From assembly GCA_020429905.1 (NCBI GenBank), contig JAGQKX010000055.1:1-5104 (forward strand): a stretch of 5,104 nt of DNA, given 5' to 3'. This DNA is from a candidate division WWE3 bacterium. Lineage in GTDB: Bacteria > Patescibacteriota > 4484-211 > JAGQKX01. The position numbers were made by a program, and so were the translations under genes. The notes beneath the pieces were generated by a model. It did not search any database, was not told the origin of the DNA, and saw only the letters and a program-made list of their open reading frames with translations. Each line of letters starts with the position of its first letter. The first letter of the stretch is position 1. Below are positions 1-5,104 of the stretch, one piece after another.

Positions 1-1
1 C

Positions 2-328
2 CGCATCATGTTTAACGCGTTAGAGGCACCGATCCGACAATTAGCTTCAAACGCAGGTTTTGATGCTGGATGGGTAACACGTGAAGTTGACCAGAAAGAA
101 GGAGATACTGGTTTCAACGTCATGACCGGAGAGTTCACTTCTATGTTAGAGAACGGAATTCTTGATCCAGTACGCGTGACAAGAACGGCTGTAGAAAACG
201 CAGCTTCAGTGGCGATTAATATCTTAACCACAGAAGCACTCATTGCCGATATTAAAGATGACAAGGATGACGCAGCCGCGGCCGCAATGGCTGGAGGCAT
301 GGGCGGTGGAATGCCCGGCATGATGTAG
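2..328 (+). CDS. groEL: Chaperonin GroEL (Hsp60), C-terminal part only, 5' end outside window
   Basis: This is the last 108 codons of the group I chaperonin GroEL, the ring-forming ATP-driven folding machine of the cytoplasm; the family is about 540-550 residues, so only the second half of the equatorial domain is visible. The frame is open to the left edge (codons for Arg-Ile precede the first Met), so the Met at 8 is internal and not a start. Diagnostic stretches are LEAPIRQLASNAG, the GFNVMTGEF block and GILDPVRVTRTAVENAASVA. The Asp of GILDP (codon at 164-166) corresponds to the nucleotide-pocket Asp495 of E. coli GroEL. The protein ends in the glycine-methionine rich flexible tail (AGGMGGGMPGMM) typical of the family. 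The stop is TAG at 326-328. Whether groES lies upstream cannot be seen. The next gene is convergent, so groEL is the last gene of its transcript. Identification is essentially certain. Confidence 0.97.
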   Translation, partial: RIMFNALEAPIRQLASNAGFDAGWVTREVDQKEGDTGFNVMTGEFTSMLENGILDPVRVTRTAVENAASVAINILTTEALIADIKDDKDDAAAAAMAGGMGGGMPGMM

Positions 329-390
329 TTCATCGTTTACCCGACTGATTTCCCCAAACGTAACTAAATATAATATGAACAGACTGAAGT

Positions 391-1356
391 TTAGTAGTTC
401 GTCTTTCTCATGGCGAGAAGATATTCGCGGATAACCCAATCTCGATTATCATGTGGATGAAACTGCAGTGGCGGTGTGGATGTCTCTACGTAAAGTTCAT
501 TTTCGTATAACCGTTGTTTTTGCAAGCTTTGTGTGGCTTTTTCCATAAGATCAATCACCCAACTCAGTAAAACAAATGGCATCCTAATGGGTGCTGAAAC
601 AATAAATAAGATCTGGTGCAACTGAGGATCTTTCTCAAGTGTTGCCCTCAGAGACTCAGTGATTGTTATGTGTTTTCCCTTAATTTCCCACCAGTTACAC
701 AAATAGTTTTTTACCCATTCGTTAGCGGCGATAAATTTTTCGTACGTTTGACCTTTGTTAATGACTGTTTGTAAGCGGGCAATGTCATTGGCGACATAGA
801 TATCTTGATGTTTTTGGGTCAATTCTTTGGTGGTGATAATATGGTTGACGCAAAAGGATGGACGTGCGTTTTTTGCTCGTTGACGCATGTTATACCGTTG
901 GCGAATCAGGGTCAGATATATCAAAATAAGAGCTCGAGAAAGCCACATTCTATTGGGCTGGGTGATAATAAATAAGTCAATATCGTCAGCAAACCGAGAG
1001 TTATTAGCGGCAGTGGCACCTGAGATTCCAATAAAGGAAATCCAAGGGATTATTCGCAATGGTGCTAAGATTCGTTTGGCATGCTGGACTTTATTTTGGC
1101 TGATTTTACTTCTTTTTTGGCGAATTGGGGCAATTTTTGACCTTCCTTTCACGCTCCATAAATCGTCAACACATGTAAACTGGTCGTTCAAAAGTAATTG
1201 ATTTTTCTCTACCCACGATTTGAATTGCTCGAGGCTAATGGGGTGGTTGCCGATAGCATATAAATGAATCTCGTCGATGGTCAATGGATAATCAAAGATA
1301 TTGCTGTATTGTATCGTTTTGTGCCAAGTGCCTAAAAGTGTTTCGTACGAACCCAT
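391..1356 (-). CDS. Nucleotidyltransferase-fold (DNA polymerase beta superfamily-like) protein, substrate unknown
   Basis: The protein is 321 residues from the ATG at 1356, or 327 from an alternative ATG at 1374. Using 327-residue numbering, the core is the stretch around 114-137: a beta strand (SFIGIS), a Gly-Ala turn where the superfamily usually has Gly-Ser, then ADDIDLFIIT with the metal-type Asp pair D131/D133 followed by a hydrophobic strand. The N-terminal 20-70 region (YSNIFDYPLTIDEIHLY) looks like a small helical, possibly winged-helix, domain. A conserved-looking block follows at 191-229 (DIYVANDIARLQ, then YEKFIAANEWVKNYLCNW). This arrangement resembles nucleotidyltransferase-domain proteins I associate with Candidate Phyla Radiation genomes; their substrate is not known to me. 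The gene lies directly downstream of the GT-C gene on the same strand (gap 26-44 bp) and may be co-transcribed, but it also has its own promoter-like sequence. I prefer the 1356 start because a -35/-10 pair places transcription initiation right at that ATG. No SD is seen at either start. Confidence 0.75.
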   Translation of the reverse strand: MGSYETLLGTWHKTIQYSNIFDYPLTIDEIHLYAIGNHPISLEQFKSWVEKNQLLLNDQFTCVDDLWSVKGRSKIAPIRQKRSKISQNKVQHAKRILAPLRIIPWISFIGISGATAANNSRFADDIDLFIITQPNRMWLSRALILIYLTLIRQRYNMRQRAKNARPSFCVNHIITTKELTQKHQDIYVANDIARLQTVINKGQTYEKFIAANEWVKNYLCNWWEIKGKHITITESLRATLEKDPQLHQILFIVSAPIRMPFVLLSWVIDLMEKATQSLQKQRLYENELYVETSTPPLQFHPHDNRDWVIREYLLAMRKTNY

Positions 1357-1362
1357 AGAGGT

Positions 1363-1390
1363 ATTGTAGCGCATTATTTGGACTGATCAA
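1363..1390 (-). promoter_or_regulatory. Candidate promoter for the nucleotidyltransferase-like gene
   Basis: Read on the minus strand, TTGATC (1390-1385, four of six matches to TTGACA) is followed after 16 bp by TACAAT (1368-1363, five of six matches to TATAAT). Six nucleotides later comes the ATG at 1356, so the expected transcription start falls at or within a base or two of the start codon, giving a leaderless message. The hexamer overlaps the six extra codons that the 1374 start would add, which is the main argument against that longer start. The call is by eye only. Confidence 0.45.
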
Positions 1391-1400
1391 CGTGCAATAG

Positions 1401-2882
1401 TTAGTGTGTTCTATGCATAATTGTCAGGTCGTTATCTGGACACGCACAGACGGTGTATTCTGCTGGATCTATTTCAAACGTAGTGATAGGTGCAAAAAAA
1501 TCAAAAGTGTTTTGGGGAAACCAATGTGGGAAAACTGCTACCCAATCGGCTTTGGCGATTTTTATTTTTGGGTCAGTCTCAAACATGATTGCCGAGGCAT
1601 TCAGTCCTAGAAGATCAATTGTTGGCCGATTTCCAAAATATTTCAATGCTCCAGCATCGTTTACCGCAACGATTTCATAAACAGGCACGTGGTCATTAAT
1701 CCACTTGCCCGCCTGAACGTTAATGAGGTTAATTGATCGTCCATCTGAGGATAAATAATCCCGTTGTTTATTCGCTTGCGTAAGATATGTTGGTATGTTT
1801 AGGGCTAATAAAATGATGACTAAAATTCCTGTCAACGGCCGTTGTGCCAAAATGGTTTGGCGCAGCTTGGCAACGAGCCACGCGAAACCTACGCCAGCGA
1901 TTAGGACCAGCATAAAATATGGAATATCTGCATATCTTCGCCAGTAGTATCCAGAATTTGATATTTCAAACTGTCGGGTGTAAATGATCCCAATGAATAG
2001 CAGGATACAGGTGAGAACGAACGCCGTTGAAATCATCTTTCGTGAGTGCTGGGCAGATTTTTTTGCGAGGAGATAATATCCACCGAGAATTATGAGTAAA
2101 TAGAAAAGCGGAATGGCTCCCATGCCTGCTGAATGGATCAAGGTGTGTAGATCGTGGATGTTTTGCGTCGGGTTCAGAATCGATTGTGCTTTTAAATAAA
2201 ACGTATTAGGGAAGATATGTCCTGTGGCGACAAGGTTAAATTGAATCCAGAGCAACGTAGGTGTAATGAGCAGTAATAATTCAGGAAACCATTTTCTATC
2301 TGATAGACGAGAATATACATATACACAGATCGGCATAAAAATAATCATTTCTGGCCGAGCAACAGGCAGTAATCCAGCAAACAATATTGAAAGCGTATGT
2401 TTTTGCTTGATTGTGCAGACGATGGTAAGGATTAAGAGCGCAAGCACTAGGCTCGTTTCCATTCCGGATAGCGATGAATATGTTAATCGTGGGTCTAATG
2501 CCAAAAAGAGTGTGGCAACGAACGCATAATATTCAGAATCGGTGATATACGATAGCAAGGAAAACGCTCCACGAATAAATGTGATGGTTAGAACTATACC
2601 GAGTATTTTTATTCCAAAAACCAGTGTTTCGGGACCCCAGTAGTCTAAAACGTGGAGTGATGCGGTCAGAACAACCCATAACGGACTGGTCATCCCCGAT
2701 TCCTGGATATTTTCGTTATAAGCAAATCCGTTTCCTTCAAAGAGTGAACGAGCATACACTTGATGAATCCAGGCATCATCAAGCGGAAAATCGAATGCGC
2801 TGTACGATGATCTCGTTAGAAAAATTCCTGATATGATCATGAAGGTCAGAACTGGCAATAGAGTAAAGAGAAATTTTTTCAT
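1401..2882 (-). CDS. GT-C fold integral membrane glycosyltransferase (arabinosyl/mannosyltransferase-like)
   Basis: This is a 493-residue polytopic membrane protein starting MKKFLF. The frame continues 8 codons further to a TTG at 2906, but the ATG is far likelier because it gives a normal charged start to the first membrane helix. A signal-anchor helix (about residues 3-24) is followed by the first outer loop with FPLDDAWIHQVYARSLFEG; the Asp pair D35-D36 is the acidic motif of GT-C transferases, which use polyprenyl-phosphate sugars. The next segment, GNGFAYNENIQESGMTSPLW, matches the style of the loop after that motif in this family. About ten further hydrophobic segments run to about residue 365. 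The last 110-120 residues are a soluble, probably extracytoplasmic domain containing VAVNDAGALKYFGNRPTIDLLGLN, a block common in this family. The likely role is adding a sugar to a surface glycan, lipid or protein; donor and acceptor cannot be read. It is the first gene of a possible two-gene unit with the nucleotidyltransferase-like gene. Confidence 0.85.
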   Translation of the reverse strand: MKKFLFTLLPVLTFMIISGIFLTRSSYSAFDFPLDDAWIHQVYARSLFEGNGFAYNENIQESGMTSPLWVVLTASLHVLDYWGPETLVFGIKILGIVLTITFIRGAFSLLSYITDSEYYAFVATLFLALDPRLTYSSLSGMETSLVLALLILTIVCTIKQKHTLSILFAGLLPVARPEMIIFMPICVYVYSRLSDRKWFPELLLLITPTLLWIQFNLVATGHIFPNTFYLKAQSILNPTQNIHDLHTLIHSAGMGAIPLFYLLIILGGYYLLAKKSAQHSRKMISTAFVLTCILLFIGIIYTRQFEISNSGYYWRRYADIPYFMLVLIAGVGFAWLVAKLRQTILAQRPLTGILVIILLALNIPTYLTQANKQRDYLSSDGRSINLINVQAGKWINDHVPVYEIVAVNDAGALKYFGNRPTIDLLGLNASAIMFETDPKIKIAKADWVAVFPHWFPQNTFDFFAPITTFEIDPAEYTVCACPDNDLTIMHRTH

Positions 2883-2910
2883 GAGACGTCCGTATATTAG
2901 TGGCAAAAAA

Positions 2911-2919
2911 ATTATAGCA
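2911..2919 (-). promoter_or_regulatory. Extended -10 promoter of the GT-C gene
   Basis: On the minus strand TGCTATAAT (2919-2911) is a perfect TGn plus TATAAT extended -10 element. It is followed by a run of T residues and then the start region. The expected transcription start is near 2904, giving a leader of about 21 nt before the ATG at 2882. No good -35 is seen at the right distance (CCATAC at 2939-2934 is weak), as is usual when an extended -10 is present. The leader contains only a weak GGA-type match to the SD sequence. Confidence 0.6.
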
Positions 2920-2936
2920 TGTGGCTCTTTTTAGTA

Positions 2937-2945
2937 TGGTATTAT
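2937..2945 (+). promoter_or_regulatory. Extended -10 promoter of the pepT-like gene
   Basis: TGGTATTAT at 2937-2945 is a TGn element followed by TATTAT (2940-2945, five of six matches to TATAAT). Seven nucleotides separate it from the ATG at 2953, so initiation is expected essentially at the A of the start codon and the message would be leaderless. There is no SD upstream of this ATG. No convincing -35 is visible. The element lies within the footprint expected for polymerase at the opposing promoter on the minus strand. Confidence 0.5.
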
Positions 2946-2952
2946 CCAGAGT

Positions 2953-4209
2953 ATGAAACCCGATGCTTCTTTATTCGAGTCGTATGAATTTCAGTCCGTT
3001 TCGTATCTTTCCCAACTTTCACAATTTGGCACTCCCGCTGACTTAAATGGATTGACAGATGAGGCAAAAAAACGATTCATGCCGTGTGCAGAATATGTTG
3101 CCCAAGAACTAAAAAAGATTGGCCTTGAGGATGTGGTGCTTACGGAAGAGGGTTACATCTATGCCACCATTCCTGCCACAACAGATGAAGATGTACCTGT
3201 TATCGCTCTCATGGCACACTATGATACGGCCTTAGAGAATCCGGGAGAAGGAACAGAAGCCATCCTTCACGAAAATTATCAGGGCGGTGATCTGTCGTTA
3301 CCAAATAATGCTGTCGTCATTCCCGAAGCAGAACTTGTCGAAAAAATTGGTCACGATATTATCACCGGAGATGGAAAAAACCAGCTTGGTGCAGACGATA
3401 AAGCAGGCGTAGCAACAATAATTGATGTAGCACGTTTTTTAACTGAGCATTCAGATATACCACATGGAAAAGTGCGCATCATCATCAATAATAACGAAGA
3501 AGTCGGTCGGGGTATTGAGTTTTTGAATTATGATACGTTGGGTGCTGATTTTGCTTATTGTGTAGACGATGGAGAGATCGGCAATTTGTTTGAAGAAAAC
3601 TTTAACGCAGAGTCTGTGACTGTTTCAATCGAAGGCGTCACGGAGCATCCTGGCTATGCCAAAGGGAAAATGGTCAATGCGCTTAATATCGCGAATGAAT
3701 TAGTGAACATCTTGGATTCGCAATTTAAGGGACCAGAGCAAACAGAACTCCGAGAACCGTATCTGGGTCTTAATGCTATTACGGGTACATGGACGAAAGC
3801 TGATGTTAAATATGTTCTGCGCGGATTTGATACTGCAGATATTGACTTGATGCAGGCGAGTATTGAGGCAGCTATAAATCATCTATCTCAAAAGTACCCG
3901 AAAGCAAACCTTACTCAGACATGGGATCAGATATATCGATACGAAAATTCGGGTGAAATCCTTAAAAAACATCCAAAGGTTAATGAATTGGCCCAGAAAG
4001 CCTACCGAGCCGTGGGGCTTGAACCACATATGAAGAAGGTGCGTGGTGGATTTGACGGGGTAAAAATGAGTTTTGATGGATTACCAACTTCAGATGTATT
4101 TAGCGCGGCGTATAACATGCATGGGCTTAATGAATGGTCTACCCGCCAAGATTTGGAACTCACGGTAAAAATGCTGGTCAATCTCCTCTATCTGTGGTCT
4201 CAAGAATAA
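2953..4209 (+). CDS. pepT: Peptidase T-like aminotripeptidase, M20B zinc metallopeptidase
   Basis: This complete 418-residue protein is close to the roughly 410 residues of PepT, a cytoplasmic di-zinc enzyme that removes the N-terminal residue from tripeptides. The metal site is intact: H89 and catalytic-type D91 in MAHYDT, bridging D148 in LGADDKAG, general base E182 and ligand E183 in NNNEEVGRG, D205 in CVDDGEIG, and H390 in YNMHG. The dimerisation-domain signature around 215-243 (ENFNAESVTVSIEGV, HPGYAKGKMVNAL) is characteristic of PepT rather than of other M20 members. The RGGFDG block (364-369) has Phe where PepT typically has Thr. The start at 2953 gives the expected N-terminus and lies 7 nt after a -10 element without an SD. 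The last 32 bp overlap the 3' end of the convergent ACT-domain gene. The likely role is peptide salvage. The family call is strong, while strict tripeptide specificity is inferred. Confidence 0.9.
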   Translation: MKPDASLFESYEFQSVSYLSQLSQFGTPADLNGLTDEAKKRFMPCAEYVAQELKKIGLEDVVLTEEGYIYATIPATTDEDVPVIALMAHYDTALENPGEGTEAILHENYQGGDLSLPNNAVVIPEAELVEKIGHDIITGDGKNQLGADDKAGVATIIDVARFLTEHSDIPHGKVRIIINNNEEVGRGIEFLNYDTLGADFAYCVDDGEIGNLFEENFNAESVTVSIEGVTEHPGYAKGKMVNALNIANELVNILDSQFKGPEQTELREPYLGLNAITGTWTKADVKYVLRGFDTADIDLMQASIEAAINHLSQKYPKANLTQTWDQIYRYENSGEILKKHPKVNELAQKAYRAVGLEPHMKKVRGGFDGVKMSFDGLPTSDVFSAAYNMHGLNEWSTRQDLELTVKMLVNLLYLWSQE

Positions 4210-4864
4210 CTTCCCCTGAAGTGCGAAGTTGATGCATGAGGTGAAACGCTGTTTCTACATCTTCTTGCTTGATAACAAAAGTTAATTCTGTATACGTTGA
4301 GACAATCTCCGTGATATTAATTCTTTTGAGGGCTAAATGTCGAAGGAGTGTATACATAACATTCGGTGTATGTATATACGCCTCAGAAAAACTCACTCCG
4401 ATGGCGGCTAGATTAGATATCACCGCTTTGGGACGATTTGGTTCAAAATGAGTGACTAATGCATTACGGAGTGACTCGGTGGTAATGATGGTTATTTCTC
4501 GGTTACCTTCGGTAATAGTGAGGAAGCTTTCTTCGTTGATGTGGCTATTCGTATGTAAACTTTTGAGTAAATTTTCTGTGCTGGAGGTTCGGTCAAAAGT
4601 AATATCCACAAGAGGGGCTCTTACGATGATATCGCCTACCTCCACGGAAGGATGAATCGGTTCCTGTGTACTTAACCGTTGCTGTAACCGGGATAATGCA
4701 ACGACGATGCTCCCTTTCTTAACAGGTTTTTTGGCTTTCTCTTCAACTAATGGATGAATGGTGTCCGCGTATGCTGAGAGATTAAGCAATCCATCCGCGA
4801 GTGCGGAAGAAACGATTTCTGAATTTTGGACAATATCTTCGACAACTAATGAAATCTTAATCAT
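4178..4864 (-). CDS. Stand-alone tandem ACT-domain protein, putative amino-acid sensing regulator
   Basis: The protein is 228 residues with no membrane segment or signal peptide. The N-terminal 1-62 region is helical, with DGLLNLSAYADTIHPLVEEK and KPVKKGSIVVALSRL, and resembles a small helix-turn-helix-type module seen ahead of ACT domains. Residues about 75-140 form a degenerate ACT-like repeat. Residues about 148-215 (AAIGVSFSEAYIHTPNVMY, then INITEIVSTYTELTFVIKQ) look like the C-terminal ACT domain of aspartokinase, which binds amino acids and mediates dimerisation. No kinase domain is present, so it is a regulator-like protein and not an aspartokinase. Ligand and target are unknown. It starts at the ATG at 4864, which has no SD, and stops at TGA (4180-4178) inside the 3' end of the pepT-like gene. 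It is transcribed divergently from the partial gene at the right edge. The ACT assignment is fairly firm; DNA binding is a guess. Confidence 0.75.
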   Translation of the reverse strand: MIKISLVVEDIVQNSEIVSSALADGLLNLSAYADTIHPLVEEKAKKPVKKGSIVVALSRLQQRLSTQEPIHPSVEVGDIIVRAPLVDITFDRTSSTENLLKSLHTNSHINEESFLTITEGNREITIITTESLRNALVTHFEPNRPKAVISNLAAIGVSFSEAYIHTPNVMYTLLRHLALKRINITEIVSTYTELTFVIKQEDVETAFHLMHQLRTSGEVILETTDRGD

Positions 4865-4871
4865 TTTGTTA

Positions 4872-4880
4872 CATATATTA
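4872..4880 (-). promoter_or_regulatory. Weak -10-like region ahead of the ACT-domain gene
   Basis: On the minus strand the bases before the ATG at 4864 include TAATAT (4880-4875, 10 nt before the start codon) and the overlapping TATATG (4877-4872, 7 nt before it). Either would start transcription within a few bases of the ATG, and no SD is present. No -35 match is convincing. AT-rich sequence makes such hexamers common by chance, so this is only a candidate. Confidence 0.25.
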
Positions 4881-4916
4881 CAAAAAGTAATGTGTGTGTA
4901 TTGTTTCGCGGTTTAT

Positions 4917-4945
4917 TTTACACTTTTGACGAGAATAGTTAAAGT
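4917..4945 (+). promoter_or_regulatory. Candidate promoter for the partial gene at the right edge
   Basis: TTTACA (4917-4922, five of six matches to TTGACA) is separated by 17 bp from TAAAGT (4940-4945, four of six matches to TATAAT). Initiation would fall near 4952, giving a structured leader of about 58 nt that contains both inverted repeats and the SD. The nearby TTGACG (4926-4931) has no matching -10 at 16-18 bp. The call is by eye only. Confidence 0.4.
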
Positions 4946-4966
4946 AACCGATGAAACTTTTTGCAC

Positions 4967-4986
4967 ATACCAATTAGAACTGGTAT
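4967..4986 (+). repeat. Interrupted palindrome ATACCA-N8-TGGTAT
   Basis: ATACCA (4967-4972) is the exact reverse complement of TGGTAT (4981-4986). The inner bases continue the dyad (T4974/A4979 and T4975/A4978) with one mismatched pair (A4973/C4980), so 16 of the 20 bases pair. It lies just downstream of the predicted transcription start and 12 nt before the SD core. It could be a repressor operator in DNA or a stem-loop in the leader RNA; the sequence alone does not decide. Confidence 0.55.
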
Positions 4987-4988
4987 CG

Positions 4989-5009
4989 CAGTACATTGAG
5001 GAGGTACTG
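4989..5009 (+). promoter_or_regulatory. SD-containing hairpin: CAGTAC stem, loop with GAGGAG, GTACTG stem
   Basis: CAGTAC (4989-4994) is the exact reverse complement of GTACTG (5004-5009), enclosing a 9-nt loop (4995-5003) that holds most of the SD GAGGAGGT (4998-5005). The stem ends immediately before the ATG at 5010, leaving a spacing of 4 nt between AGGAGGT and the ATG. The SD matches the anti-SD very well, unlike every other start in the window. The structure could expose the SD in its loop or restrict ribosome access; which of these applies is inference. Confidence 0.55.
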
Positions 5010-5104
5010 ATGTTCGACGAGGACAAACCTTTTGTTTATGTGATCGGGACAAAGCTAAGCTATACGTACGACGGTGATTTTTTCGACTGGTTGTACTTAC
5101 CGAT
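5010..5104 (+). CDS. Start of an unrecognised gene, truncated by the window edge
   Basis: ATG at 5010 opens a frame of 31 complete codons with no stop before the end of the window. It begins MFDEDKPFVYVIGTKLSYTY and continues with an aromatic- and acid-rich stretch ending DWLYLP. The gene call rests mainly on the strong SD (AGGAGGT at 4999-5005, 4 nt upstream) and a plausible promoter at 4917-4945. The 31 residues contain no signal peptide, clear membrane helix or motif that I recognise, so no function is proposed. It is divergent from the ACT-domain gene, with 145 bp between the two start codons. This region holds the only elaborate leader in the window, which suggests that the gene's expression is specifically controlled or strong. 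Confidence 0.7.
   Translation, partial: MFDEDKPFVYVIGTKLSYTYDGDFFDWLYLP

Noticed and set aside
334..360. CGTTT-N17-AAACG as a groEL terminator
   Set aside because: The stem is only 5 bp, AT-rich, with a 17-nt loop and no following T tract. I see no intrinsic terminator in the 62-bp gap.
369..374. Perfect TATAAT on the plus strand between groEL and the convergent gene
   Set aside because: There is no -35 or TGn element, and the only frame after it is about 19 codons antisense to the neighbouring gene. In an AT-rich gap the hexamer is easily due to chance.
887..1201. Plus-strand open frame of 104 codons inside the nucleotidyltransferase-like gene
   Set aside because: It is a shadow of the minus-strand gene, with no SD and a composition unlike a real protein, while the opposite strand has clear family motifs.
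1357..1374. Start of the nucleotidyltransferase-like protein at the upstream ATG (1374)
   Set aside because: No SD, and the six extra codons overlap the TACAAT -10 element. It remains possible if the gene is translated from a GT-C read-through transcript.
2883..2906. Eight-codon N-terminal extension of the GT-C protein from a TTG start
   Set aside because: The TTG lies at the predicted transcription start with no SD, whereas the ATG at 2882 begins with Met-Lys-Lys directly before the first membrane helix.
4208..4230. AACTTC with GAAGT and GAAGTT as a possible bidirectional terminator at the convergent overlap
   Set aside because: Stems of 5-6 bp with no T-run on either strand, and the sequence lies inside the ACT coding region. 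It is likely coincidental.

Overview
The window reads as ordinary chromosomal bacterial DNA at moderate-to-low GC, densely packed with genes that have all-bacterial family signatures. The standard genetic code fits: stops are TAG, TAA and TGA, and no TGA read-through is needed. My best guess at origin is a member of the Candidate Phyla Radiation (Patescibacteria). This rests on the mix of a nucleotidyltransferase-like protein of a type I associate with those genomes, a lone GT-C glycosyltransferase, a small stand-alone ACT-domain protein, short intergenic gaps and start codons with little or no Shine-Dalgarno (SD) sequence. That placement is inference, not something the DNA proves.

Layout, left to right. 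The 3' end of groEL (+) runs in from the left edge and ends at 328. Tail-to-tail with it lies a minus-strand pair: a GT-C-type membrane glycosyltransferase (2882 down to 1401) followed by a nucleotidyltransferase-fold protein (start 1356 or 1374, down to 391). Divergent from the glycosyltransferase, across a 70-bp gap, is a complete M20B peptidase of the PepT family (2953-4209, +). Its 3' end overlaps by 32 bp the 3' end of a convergent minus-strand gene for an ACT-domain protein (4864 down to 4178). A 145-bp divergent leader region follows. It ends in a strong SD and the first 31 codons of an unrecognised plus-strand gene that runs off the right edge.

The genes do not form one pathway. GroEL is protein folding, PepT is peptide catabolism, the GT-C protein probably modifies a surface glycan or lipid, the ACT protein is probably a small-molecule (amino-acid type) sensor, and the nucleotidyltransferase-like protein has no assignable substrate.

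The most interesting non-coding signals are two. First, several start codons sit 6-10 nt downstream of a -10-like hexamer with no SD, which suggests leaderless transcripts. Second, in contrast, the last gene has two consecutive inverted repeats in its leader, the second of which places a near-perfect SD in a hairpin loop. I found no CRISPR array, tRNA, rRNA, insertion sequence or obvious mobile element, and I do not claim a new defence or mobile system here.
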